A DNA stretch of 14,591 nucleotides from Bacteroidaceae bacterium. GTDB taxonomy: Bacteria; Bacteroidota; Bacteroidia; Bacteroidales; CHK158-818. The position numbers were made by a program, and so were the translations under genes. Positions 1-8,025 of the stretch are shown here, in pieces. How positions within the stretch are numbered: position 1 is the stretch's first letter; the number at the start of each line of letters is the position of its first letter. The stretch covers positions 1 through 14,591 of the forward strand of contig JAFUKV010000032.1 of the NCBI GenBank assembly GCA_017467745.1, read 5' to 3'. The notes under the pieces are model-generated. The model ran no database searches. It was given only the letters and a program-made list of their open reading frames with translations, and was not told the DNA's origin.

Positions 1-2
1 TA

Positions 3-587
3 TGGAACGGAACAAACGTGATAGACTATTTCGGAGCGGACAAACGCAACACTTCCGGCTGGATAAATGAAAATTCAATGAGTATAGGGTTATTGATAAG
101 TTATGGAAAGTTCGATTATCTCACGGCCGGAGATTTAACGGGACATGTTTTCTACGGCGACAGCGCAAAAGTAGACTTAGCGGCAAAAGCAGCGGAAATG
201 TGTCAGAATGTAGAAATATGCAAAATGAACCATCACGGCTATAAAGACGCAATGTCCGAAAAATTCGTCCGCACGATTCGGGCAGAACATTACATTAATT
301 CCGTCTGGGATCAAGAACATTTTCAACCGAACGTTTTGACCCGAATTTTTTCCGACTCCATAAACGGACACGCCGGCAAAGTATACGTTACCAATATCCC
401 GGAAGTAACACAAGAAAAATACAAAAACGAGGCTTGGATGCAAGCTATTGTCCCGGAAACGGGACATATCGTCGTAAGAGTGTCGGAAGGAGGAAATCAA
501 TACACAATTTACATTCTGACAGATGAAGACGAATCAAGAAAAATTAAAGCTATATATGGCCCTTTCTCCGTTAAATCAGAAAGATAA
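3..587 (+). CDS. Metallo-beta-lactamase-fold hydrolase, C-terminal part (5' truncated)
   Basis: The reading frame is open from base 3, with no start needed, so the gene begins upstream of the window. The visible ~194 residues look like the second half of a metallo-beta-lactamase fold, closest to the ComEC/Rec2-like group. A strand-rich segment reading LISYGKFDYLTAGDLTG supplies the metal-bridging Asp. It is followed by KMNHHG, the equivalent of the 'HHGS' metal-site motif, and then by a H-x2-P stretch (EHFQPN) resembling the last histidine loop. The N-terminal HxHxDH motif would lie outside the window, so catalytic competence cannot be judged here. No membrane segment or DNA-binding part is visible. 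The substrate is unknown; such domains act on phosphodiesters, small esters or other ligands. The GTG at 18 is an internal valine rather than a credible start. The gene ends just before a strong shared terminator. Confidence 0.75.
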   Translation, partial: WNGTNVIDYFGADKRNTSGWINENSMSIGLLISYGKFDYLTAGDLTGHVFYGDSAKVDLAAKAAEMCQNVEICKMNHHGYKDAMSEKFVRTIRAEHYINSVWDQEHFQPNVLTRIFSDSINGHAGKVYVTNIPEVTQEKYKNEAWMQAIVPETGHIVVRVSEGGNQYTIYILTDEDESRKIKAIYGPFSVKSER

Positions 588-622
588 CATTTAATTCAGG
601 TTAAGTACATAGCAAACAGAAA

Positions 623-670
623 ACAGACACCGAAGAGCGTTTTTTGTGAGAGGCGCTTTTCGGTGTCTGT
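623..670. terminator. Bidirectional rho-independent terminator between convergent genes
   Basis: The 17-nt arms 623-639 and 654-670 are complementary along their whole length, with one G-U pair, around a 14-nt loop. T-rich sequence follows on the plus strand (ATTTTATT), and on the minus strand the reverse complement of 611-622 is also T-rich. It sits 36 bases after the stop of the plus-strand hydrolase and 24 bases after the stop of the minus-strand LRR/WG gene, so it can serve both. Confidence 0.85.
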
Positions 671-693
671 ATTTTATTACAAACAACAAACAG

Positions 694-1590
694 CTATTTC
701 GCCTTTCCTTGTTTTTGCGCTAAAATTTCTTTCATCCCCAAACGCAATGTCATATAATCATCTGACGACAGTATCTGGGCTTGAATATTTTTATAGACTT
801 TCGCCTCTTGTTTTTTCTGCACCGTTTTCACAACGTCTCCATTTACGGCATTATACGCATCATTCAAGTTAATATACATAAAGGGAACAACCTCGTCATT
901 TTTCAAATCTACTGCCCCCCATTTGTCACCTTTCTGACATACAATAATTTTATTCTGCATAATTCCGCCGTAATTATTATACACAAATGGTATTACAATA
1001 TTTCCTTTTTTATCTATAATACCCCATTTCCCATTCTTTTTCACGAAAGCAATACCTCTGTCAAACGGAGATGCTTCATCGAACGTACCTTTTATCATCG
1101 GTGTACCATATTTATCAGCAAAAATTACTTTCTTCCCTCCTTTTTTATTTTGTACGGTAAGCGGATTTTGATAAGCAGACTTCGATATCTTAGACGGAGA
1201 TACACTCACTTCAAATTGTATGTTATCAGGGAACTCTATCTTTTCTAAAAATTCACAATTTGCAAACGCGTAAAGCCCCACTTTCCGCACAGTAGAAGGT
1301 ATTTTTATTGAAATTAAATCATTTGCCGAGAGAAAAGCAGATTCGTCTATTTCTGCAACCGTATATTTTTTCCCTTCATTCTCAACTGTTTTCGGAATTT
1401 CTATTTCTGCATATCCCTCATACGCATTCCCACTTTCACCCGGCTTTACATCTCTGGCTACCGCAACGGTATTATCCGACAAAATTTTAAAGCAAAGAAT
1501 CTTCCCATTTGCATCTTTCGCCTTAAAATCGTATGCATACGAATACATTAAAAACGAGCATAAGCAAAATGCAACAAATAACCGTTTCAT
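694..1590 (-). CDS. Secreted BspA-like LRR_5 / WG-repeat protein
   Basis: This is a 298-residue protein with a clear Sec signal peptide (residues 1-19; K2-R3, then a hydrophobic core and a likely SPase I cut after SYA). The segment from 60 to about 125 matches BspA-type leucine-rich repeats (LRR_5): IEIPKTV, then 'YTVAEIDESAF' and 'LISIKIPSTVRKVGLYAFANCEFLEKIEFPDNI'-like units (shown in short form). Residues ~158-240 hold two WG-repeat units, each with a KWG core (188-190 and 223-225) followed by an acidic turn and a VxPF strand. The last ~55 residues are polar and helical with no recognised domain. There is no C-terminal sorting domain or lipobox, so a periplasmic or secreted location is inferred. 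BspA-type LRRs usually mediate binding. WG repeats are common in Bacteroidota but have no settled function. No enzyme motif is seen. It is transcribed from its own promoter rather than only by read-through from the antiporter gene. Confidence 0.8.
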   Translation of the reverse strand: MKRLFVAFCLCSFLMYSYAYDFKAKDANGKILCFKILSDNTVAVARDVKPGESGNAYEGYAEIEIPKTVENEGKKYTVAEIDESAFLSANDLISIKIPSTVRKVGLYAFANCEFLEKIEFPDNIQFEVSVSPSKISKSAYQNPLTVQNKKGGKKVIFADKYGTPMIKGTFDEASPFDRGIAFVKKNGKWGIIDKKGNIVIPFVYNNYGGIMQNKIIVCQKGDKWGAVDLKNDEVVPFMYINLNDAYNAVNGDVVKTVQKKQEAKVYKNIQAQILSSDDYMTLRLGMKEILAQKQGKAK

Positions 1591-1634
1591 AATTTTTCAA
1601 GTTTAAAAGGTTTAACAATTAATCATCTATGCTA

Positions 1635-1666
1635 CAAATATAAAAAAAAATAAAATTAAAAAACAA
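1635..1666 (-). promoter_or_regulatory. Bacteroidota-type promoter of the LRR/WG gene
   Basis: On the minus strand, TATATTTG (1635-1642) matches the -7 consensus TAnnTTTG exactly. TTG lies 21 bp upstream (1664-1666) in the -33 position. The predicted start point is near 1628, giving a leader of about 38 nt. The spacer is a long A/T tract. Confidence 0.6.
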
Positions 1667-1709
1667 TAGATTGATAACTTTATTTTCTTATTTTAATAAC
1701 ACTGATTAA

Positions 1710-3164
1710 TTACACATCTTTTTTACTCTGCCGGTATATTTTATAACCGATAACCGCAATTATTATCGACATAAGCGGACTGATAATATTGAAAAAACAA
1801 TACGGCAAATAAACAACAGTAGGAACACCTAAAACTGTTGCCTGCGTCATACCGCAAGTATTCCAAGGTATCAAAGGAGATGTCACCGTTACAGAATCTT
1901 CTACTGTACGGCTCAACAACCGGGATTCAAGTCCAATTTTTTTGTACAAACCCTTAAACATATTACCGGTCAGAATAATAGACAAGTACTGATCGGCAGT
2001 ACATAAGTTGAAAAATAACCCCGTCGACACCGTAGAAGTTACAGCTCCGGCTCTTCCCTTCACCCATTTCAATATAACGGAAGTAATGCTTTGCAACATA
2101 CCGCTGCCCGTCATTACCCCGCCAAAGCACATAGCACATATTATCAACCAGATAGTATTCAACATACCTCCCATTCCGGTGGTAGAAACCAAATCGGTCA
2201 ACTCGGCGCTTCCGGTATCTATATTCGTATCTCCATAAAAAGAAATCATCAATCCTTTAAACATGGTAGCAAAATCTATCTCGTCCGACCCGACAATTTG
2301 CGGCAATAGATGCGACTGGAATACCAATAAAAATATACCGGCTAATACCGAAGAAAAGAACAACGTTATAACCGACGGCAATCGAAACGCAATCATAATA
2401 CCCGTGACAACAGGCACAACCAACAGCCACGGTGTAATATGGAACGTATTTTCTAACGACCGGGCAAACCGATATATGTGCTCAGACGAGGCCGTATCAT
2501 AATTCAATCCTGCCACCGTAAATATCGCCAACGCGATAAACATAGAAGGAACGGTAGTTATCAGCATATAACGAATATGCGTAAATAACGGCGTTTCGGC
2601 AGAAGAAGAGGCTAATACGGTAGTGTCAGACAAAGGAGAAATTTTATCGCCGAAATAAGAACCGGAAATAATCGCTCCGGCAATCCACCCGACATCGAAC
2701 CCCTGCGCTTTACCTATACCTATCAACGCCACGCCTATTGTAGCCACAGTAGTCCAAGAACTGCCTGTCATAACAGAAACAACCGCACATATGATACATG
2801 TGGAAACCAAAAAGAAATGGGGATGTATGATATTTAGCCCATAATAAATCAAAGAAGGCACCACGCCGCTCACCATCCAAGTACCCGCTACGGAACCTAT
2901 CAACAACAAAATAACAATCCCCACCGTTACCGCTTTCATGTTAGCGGAGACAGCATTTTCAAGATCCTGCCAACGTTGCTTGTAAAACAACATGACAATC
3001 AACGCGCACACAGATGTGGCCATCATCAACGAAATTTGGCTGCCTCCCTCTAACGTATCGCTGCCGAAATTTCGAATAACAACAAACAGCATAACCACCA
3101 ATACCGCAACAGGTATTAAAGACACTAACGGAGAAGGAATTCGTTTATTTTGTTCCTGATTCAT
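1710..3164 (-). CDS. nhaC: Na+/H+ antiporter, NhaC family
   Basis: A 484-residue polytopic inner-membrane protein with about eleven to twelve hydrophobic segments. It is predicted to exchange cytoplasmic Na+ for external H+, supporting pH and sodium homeostasis. NhaC-family signatures are visible: the re-entrant-like FGDKISPLSDTTVLASS region (171-187), CTADQYLS near 388-395 and SPLIPWNTCG near 429-438. Length and order fit the family (about 450-500 aa). The N-terminus is short and soluble (MNQEQNKRIPS), followed by the first TM at about 13-31. The ATG is 17-24 nt from the predicted transcription start and no upstream in-frame alternative is needed. It is divergent from the helicase operon. 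The lysine/malate-lactate type antiporter branch (MleN-like) shares this fold, so the exact ion pair is not proven by sequence alone. Confidence 0.85.
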   Translation of the reverse strand: MNQEQNKRIPSPLVSLIPVAVLVVMLFVVIRNFGSDTLEGGSQISLMMATSVCALIVMLFYKQRWQDLENAVSANMKAVTVGIVILLLIGSVAGTWMVSGVVPSLIYYGLNIIHPHFFLVSTCIICAVVSVMTGSSWTTVATIGVALIGIGKAQGFDVGWIAGAIISGSYFGDKISPLSDTTVLASSSAETPLFTHIRYMLITTVPSMFIALAIFTVAGLNYDTASSEHIYRFARSLENTFHITPWLLVVPVVTGIMIAFRLPSVITLFFSSVLAGIFLLVFQSHLLPQIVGSDEIDFATMFKGLMISFYGDTNIDTGSAELTDLVSTTGMGGMLNTIWLIICAMCFGGVMTGSGMLQSITSVILKWVKGRAGAVTSTVSTGLFFNLCTADQYLSIILTGNMFKGLYKKIGLESRLLSRTVEDSVTVTSPLIPWNTCGMTQATVLGVPTVVYLPYCFFNIISPLMSIIIAVIGYKIYRQSKKDV

Positions 3165-3187
3165 CGTTTCATTTACTTTTCAAAGAC

Positions 3188-3219
3188 CAAAAATAAGCTA
3201 TTTTACCTATTTGCACAAA
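3188..3219 (-). promoter_or_regulatory. Bacteroidota-type promoter of the NhaC gene
   Basis: On the minus strand, TTTG (3216-3219), a 20-bp spacer and TATTTTTG (3188-3195) match both the -33 and -7 consensus. The predicted start point is near 3181, leaving a very short leader before the ATG at 3164. Confidence 0.75.
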
Positions 3220-3286
3220 CTCTCACCATATATATTAATATTTTGATAAATTAATCTGAACGGCCTATGTAATAAGAGAAATTTCC

Positions 3287-3294
3287 TATCTTTG
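3287..3294 (+). promoter_or_regulatory. -7 element of the helicase operon promoter
   Basis: TATCTTTG is an exact TAnnTTTG match, 40 bases before the ATG at 3334. No good TTTG is present at 19-21 bp upstream (the nearest resemblance, TATG at 3266-3269, is 17 bp away), so the promoter is probably weak or activator-assisted. It is back-to-back with the NhaC promoter. Confidence 0.55.
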
Positions 3295-3333
3295 CATGAT
3301 TAAGAAAAACAAAGAAAGACTGTGCGTACCGGC

Positions 3334-5337
3334 ATGAAGATAGATACGAAAAATAAAGAATTTCAAGATGCTCTGAATTTAATTCAACATACCCGCCAGT
3401 CTGTTTTCCTGACGGGAAAAGCCGGCACAGGAAAATCTACTTTTCTAAAATACATCTGCCAAAATACGTCTAAAAAACATGTCGTGCTGGCTCCAACCGG
3501 AATAGCGGCTATCAATGCCGGCGGCAGTACGATACACTCTTTTTTTAAGATGCCGTTTCGTCCTATGCTCCCTGACGATCCCGATTTGAATACGGCTGAC
3601 AACCGTATCTATGAATTTTTGAAATATCGTTCCGAACACCGGAAACTGATACGAGAACTGGAATTGATTATTATTGATGAAATATCTATGGTAAGGGCTG
3701 ATATGATTGACTTTATCGATCGGGTTCTTCGTGTATTTTCCGGAAACATGAGATTACCTTTCGGTGGAAAACAACTGCTTTTCGTAGGTGATGTTTTTCA
3801 ACTCGAACCGGTTGTTACATCCGATGCCAAAGAGATTTTAGACAGATATTACCCTAACGCATTTTTCTTTTCGGCGCGCGTCTTCTCTGAAATAAGATTA
3901 GTTCCTATCGAATTACAAAAAGTATACAGGCAAAGCGATGCCGTTTTTGTAGAAATTTTAGATAAAATCCGCAATAACGACATTACCGATGGAGCACTTG
4001 CAAAGTTAAATTCACGTCATATCCCACAATACAAAACTGACCAAAACGATTTTTCCATAACACTGGCCACTCGTCGAGATAATGTCGACTATATCAACGA
4101 AAAAAAGCTGCGAGAACTCCCGGATAAAGAAATTTGCTTTACAGGAGAAATTAGAGGAGACTTTCCTGAAAGCAGTTTACCCACATCCAAAGAACTAATA
4201 TTAAAAAAAGGAGCCCAAGTTATTTTTATCAAAAACGATTACGACCGCCGTTGGGTAAACGGAACTATCGGTATTGTATCGGATATTACAGACGACGGCA
4301 AAATATATGTATTGTTAGAAAACGGCGATGAATATCAGGTAGAAAAAGATTCGTGGCGCAATATTCGATATACTTACAACGAAAAAGAAAAACGAGTAGA
4401 AGAAGAGGAATTAGGCTCTTTTACCCAATACCCCATACGATTGGCTTGGGCTATTACCGTACATAAAAGTCAAGGGCTGACATTCAATAAAGTAGTTATT
4501 GATTTTACCGGCGGAAACGCTTTTGCGGCCGGCCAAACATACGTTGCCCTGAGCCGTTGTACTTCGCTTGACGGAATTGTATTGAAACGGAATATCCAAA
4601 AGGCGGATATATTCGTCCGCCCGGAAATCGTGTCATTCAGCCGGCAATTTAACGATGACAGATTAATAGAACAGTCGCTTAAAGAAGCAAAAGCAGACCA
4701 GTTATACATAAAGGCAGTACAAGCATTCGACCGTTGTGAGTTCGATCTTTTCACCGATACCATTTTTGAAGCGATGCACGCCCGATACGATTTAGAAAAA
4801 CCGGAAATCAAAAGACTAATCCGAAAAAAACTAAATGTTATACGAGAACTAAAAGAAAAAAATAAAAACCTCGAAAATGAATTATATAACAAAAGCCAAC
4901 AACTGAAAGAATATGCGTACGAATACTATCTGTTAGGCAACGAATGTATTACAAAAGCAAAAGATTCGCGAGCGGCGTTGGCTAATTTCAACAAAGCGTT
5001 ATCATTAGACCCAACATTAGTAGATGCTTGGGTAAGAAAAGGCGTTACTTTGTTAGATATGGACGATATAAATGAAGCGGCCAGATGTTTGAATGAGGCG
5101 GTGCGACTTAGTCCCCGCTCTTTCAAAGCGCTTTACAACAGAGGGAAATTAAGACAGCAAACCCAAAATTACGAAGATGCTTTATCCGATTTATTGCGAG
5201 CAGCCGCTATAAAGCCGCAAAACCCAACAGTACATGACCGAATCGGAGATGTTTTTGTTGCATTAGGAAAGCCTGAGCTTGCAGAAAAATATCGGATAAA
5301 AGCCCATAAATTAAGAAATAAGAAAAAAACAGATTAA
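3334..5337 (+). CDS. PIF1-like superfamily 1 helicase with C-terminal TPR repeats
   Basis: A 667-residue cytoplasmic ATP-dependent DNA helicase of the PIF1/RecD-like SF1B group. Visible motifs in order: Walker A GKAGTGKST (28-36), motif Ia APTGIAA (53-59), Walker B IIIDEISM (112-119; D115, E116), motif III GDVFQLEPV (152-160), motif IV LQKVYRQ (194-200), WVNGT (307-311), motif V AITVHKSQGLTF (373-384) and motif VI YVALSR (403-408). A charged, probably coiled-coil linker (~490-530) leads into about three TPR units (~530-655), for example 'AALANFNKALSLDP' and 'DALSDLLRAAAIKP'. The helicase-plus-TPR layout recurs in Bacteroidota; the TPRs presumably recruit a partner. The start is uncertain: ATG 3334 is chosen, but an in-frame GTG at 3322 sits closer to the AAAGAAAG purine run and would add four residues. 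Tandem stops (TAA TAG) end it, 12 nt before the AsmA-like gene. Confidence 0.88.
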   Translation: MKIDTKNKEFQDALNLIQHTRQSVFLTGKAGTGKSTFLKYICQNTSKKHVVLAPTGIAAINAGGSTIHSFFKMPFRPMLPDDPDLNTADNRIYEFLKYRSEHRKLIRELELIIIDEISMVRADMIDFIDRVLRVFSGNMRLPFGGKQLLFVGDVFQLEPVVTSDAKEILDRYYPNAFFFSARVFSEIRLVPIELQKVYRQSDAVFVEILDKIRNNDITDGALAKLNSRHIPQYKTDQNDFSITLATRRDNVDYINEKKLRELPDKEICFTGEIRGDFPESSLPTSKELILKKGAQVIFIKNDYDRRWVNGTIGIVSDITDDGKIYVLLENGDEYQVEKDSWRNIRYTYNEKEKRVEEEELGSFTQYPIRLAWAITVHKSQGLTFNKVVIDFTGGNAFAAGQTYVALSRCTSLDGIVLKRNIQKADIFVRPEIVSFSRQFNDDRLIEQSLKEAKADQLYIKAVQAFDRCEFDLFTDTIFEAMHARYDLEKPEIKRLIRKKLNVIRELKEKNKNLENELYNKSQQLKEYAYEYYLLGNECITKAKDSRAALANFNKALSLDPTLVDAWVRKGVTLLDMDDINEAARCLNEAVRLSPRSFKALYNRGKLRQQTQNYEDALSDLLRAAAIKPQNPTVHDRIGDVFVALGKPELAEKYRIKAHKLRNKKKTD

Positions 5338-5349
5338 TAGATTTTCATT

Positions 5350-8013
5350 ATGAAAAAAGTAGTAAAAATTTCCGCAGCCGTAATAGGTATTTTTATCGCG
5401 CTATTATTGGTTTTGCCATTTGTATTCAAAGACAAAATCATCGGCATCGTAAAAGAAGAAGCAAATAAAATGCTTAATGCGAAATTAGAATTTGAAGATT
5501 TGGATATTAGCTTTTTCAGCCATTTTCCGAAAGCGTCTATCGAATTGGAGAATCTTTCTCTTTCCGGAACTGACGATTTTGAAGGAGACACACTTGTATC
5601 TGCAAAAGAAATAGCTGTTGCCGTAGACATCAGCAGTTTATTCAACGATAAAGGATTTGAAATTAGTTATATAGATCTGAAAAAGCCCAGTATAAAAGCC
5701 GTTAAATTGAAAGACGGGAAAGTGAACTGGGACATTATGAAACCGACTGACGCATCGGACGAAATAAAAGAAGATGAGGAGAGATCTTCATCATTTTCAA
5801 TGAAATTGAACAACGTAACTATTCAAGACGGTACGATAGCCTATTATGACGATTCTACATCTATGAGTTTTTATACCGACAAACTAAACCTGAAATTGAA
5901 AGGCGATATGTCGGCAAAACAAAGTAATCTGGCATGTAATATGCAAACCAGAAATATTTATTTTGTCATGGGCAGAGTACCGTATTTGAAAAATGCAGAA
6001 TTTAAAATGGCAATGAATGTAAATGCAGATTTCGAAAATCAGAAATTCACATTCAACGAAAACCAGCTCCAACTAAATGCTATACAGTTAAATGTAGACG
6101 GATGGATCGCCATGTTACAAGACGGCATGGATATGGATATTAAAGTGAACAGCCCGAAAATCGAATTCAAAGATGTGCTATCACTTATACCCGCTATCTA
6201 CCAAAACAATTTCAACGCATTACAGACATCCGGTAAATTAGCGTTCAATGCTTCAGCAAAAGGGAAAATGCAAGGAGACAATGTCCCTCAATTCAACGCT
6301 TCACTCGATGTAAAAGACGCTCGTTTCAACTACGATAATATGCCGAAAACCGTTGAACAAATCGCTATATCGGCAAATGTCAATAATCCCGGAGGTAGCC
6401 TCGATAAAACGGTTGTAAACGTCAGCAACCTAAGTTTCTCTATGGCCGGTAACCCGTTCAAAGCTACGTTATACGCCTCTACTCCTATCAGCGACTTGAA
6501 TTTCAAAGCTACTGCCGACGGAAAATTAGATTTGAATGCTGTAAAAGAGGTTTATCCCTTAGGCGATTCTACCGACTTAAATGGAACGATTACCGCAAAC
6601 CTGAAATTTGCCGGAAAAATGTCGGACATAGAAAAAGAGCGGTATGAAAACGTTCAAGGCGAAGGAACTTTCGCTATCGACCAAATGAAATTTAAAACGA
6701 CCGACTTCCTTATTCTATCCATAGAAAAAGCCCAAGCATCGGTAAACCCGAAATCGCTAAGTCTTTCAGAATTCAACCTGAAAATAGGAGCAAGCGATTT
6801 GCATGCCAAAGGAGAAATATCCAACTATCTGCCATACGTTTTACGCAATGAAACGTTACACGGAAAACTGGATATTACATCCAATCTACTCGACATAAAT
6901 GAACTGATGGGTGAAACCGAAACCGCCGAAACAACAGAATCGGATACGACAGTTATCTCGGCTATCGAAGTCCCCAAAAACCTGAACTTGGCTCTGACTG
7001 CTAATGTCAAAAAAATACTGTTTCAAAAAATGGTTATAGAAAACCTAACAGGAAATCTGACTGTGGCAAATGGAACGGTACAAATGAATCCGTTAAATAT
7101 GAACTTATTCGGAGGAACAATTTCAGCAAACGGTTCATACAGTACGACAAAATCCGCTGAAAATCCCGAAGTAAAATTTGCTCTGAATATCAAACAAGCC
7201 TCTTTTGAACGGACATTCAATGAATTAGACATGATACAGCAATTAGTACCTCTGTTTGCAAAAACGGGAGGAAACTATTCTGTAAACTTCGACATGAACA
7301 CAACTCTCGATAAAAGCATGAGCCCCGATCTAAAAACATTGATGGCAAAAGGTCTATTAGAATCGGCAAATATCAATATACAAAATATTGAAGTATTTGA
7401 CCAACTTGCATCGTTACTGAAAAACGACAAACTGAAAAACATCAATGCCAAAGATATTAAAATACCTTTCACCATTGAAGACGGACTCATTAAAACAAAT
7501 CCGTTCGATTTAAGTGTAGGAAACATCAGCATGAACCTGTCGGGAACAACCAGCTTATCGCAAGAAATAGATTACAACGCTAAAATAAAGCTACCTGAAA
7601 ACAGCTTAGGCGATTATGTTAAAAATGTTACCGCCCATATAGGCGGAACATTTACCAGTCCAAAAATTTCGCTGAATACCAAAGACATGATACAGGACGC
7701 TATCAAGCAAAATATAACAGACAAATTGTTCGGAAACAAAAATGACAGTACATCTGTAACATCCGACATATCTGCCAAAATAGAAAAACTGCGTGCCGAT
7801 GCAGAAACTGCCGGACAAAAATTGATAACCGCCGCCGAAAAAGAAGGCAATAAATTAGTAGAGAAAGCCTCCAATCCCGTTGCCAAAATAGCAGCGAAAA
7901 AAGGAGCGGAAGCTCTGGTTAAGAAAGCAAAGGAACAGGCTGAAAAACTAAAAACCGATGCCGAAGCAAAAATAAAAGAACTGGAACAAGGTAATACATC
8001 AGAAACAAAATAA
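5350..8013 (+). CDS. AsmA-like protein with C-terminal Ala/Lys/Glu-rich helical tail
   Basis: An 887-residue protein anchored by one N-terminal membrane helix (residues 7-26, after MKKVVK) with the rest expected in the periplasm. After the anchor come the AsmA N-terminal features (KLEFEDLDISFFSHFPKASI, then ALSL-type beta repeats) and a long run of short beta-strands with alternating polar and apolar residues. An AsmA C-terminal-like block spans about 590-760 (GNYSVNFDMNTTL, KGLLESANINI, IPFTIEDGLI, DYNAKIKLP). AsmA/TamB relatives form hydrophobic grooves thought to carry phospholipids between the two membranes; a similar envelope role is inferred here. Residues ~806-887 form a charged, Ala-rich, heptad-like helix absent from the classical AsmA of Enterobacteria. 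It starts 12 nt after the helicase stop and ends 12 nt before the DUF362 gene, so all three are probably co-transcribed. Confidence 0.82.
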   Translation: MKKVVKISAAVIGIFIALLLVLPFVFKDKIIGIVKEEANKMLNAKLEFEDLDISFFSHFPKASIELENLSLSGTDDFEGDTLVSAKEIAVAVDISSLFNDKGFEISYIDLKKPSIKAVKLKDGKVNWDIMKPTDASDEIKEDEERSSSFSMKLNNVTIQDGTIAYYDDSTSMSFYTDKLNLKLKGDMSAKQSNLACNMQTRNIYFVMGRVPYLKNAEFKMAMNVNADFENQKFTFNENQLQLNAIQLNVDGWIAMLQDGMDMDIKVNSPKIEFKDVLSLIPAIYQNNFNALQTSGKLAFNASAKGKMQGDNVPQFNASLDVKDARFNYDNMPKTVEQIAISANVNNPGGSLDKTVVNVSNLSFSMAGNPFKATLYASTPISDLNFKATADGKLDLNAVKEVYPLGDSTDLNGTITANLKFAGKMSDIEKERYENVQGEGTFAIDQMKFKTTDFLILSIEKAQASVNPKSLSLSEFNLKIGASDLHAKGEISNYLPYVLRNETLHGKLDITSNLLDINELMGETETAETTESDTTVISAIEVPKNLNLALTANVKKILFQKMVIENLTGNLTVANGTVQMNPLNMNLFGGTISANGSYSTTKSAENPEVKFALNIKQASFERTFNELDMIQQLVPLFAKTGGNYSVNFDMNTTLDKSMSPDLKTLMAKGLLESANINIQNIEVFDQLASLLKNDKLKNINAKDIKIPFTIEDGLIKTNPFDLSVGNISMNLSGTTSLSQEIDYNAKIKLPENSLGDYVKNVTAHIGGTFTSPKISLNTKDMIQDAIKQNITDKLFGNKNDSTSVTSDISAKIEKLRADAETAGQKLITAAEKEGNKLVEKASNPVAKIAAKKGAEALVKKAKEQAEKLKTDAEAKIKELEQGNTSETK

Positions 8014-8025
8014 ATCGTACATATT

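Noticed and set aside
781..1248. Plus-strand open frame of 155 codons
   Set aside because: Antisense to the LRR/WG gene, which has a signal peptide, two domains and a promoter. The shadow is Phe/Ile/Tyr-rich from AT-rich reverse coding.
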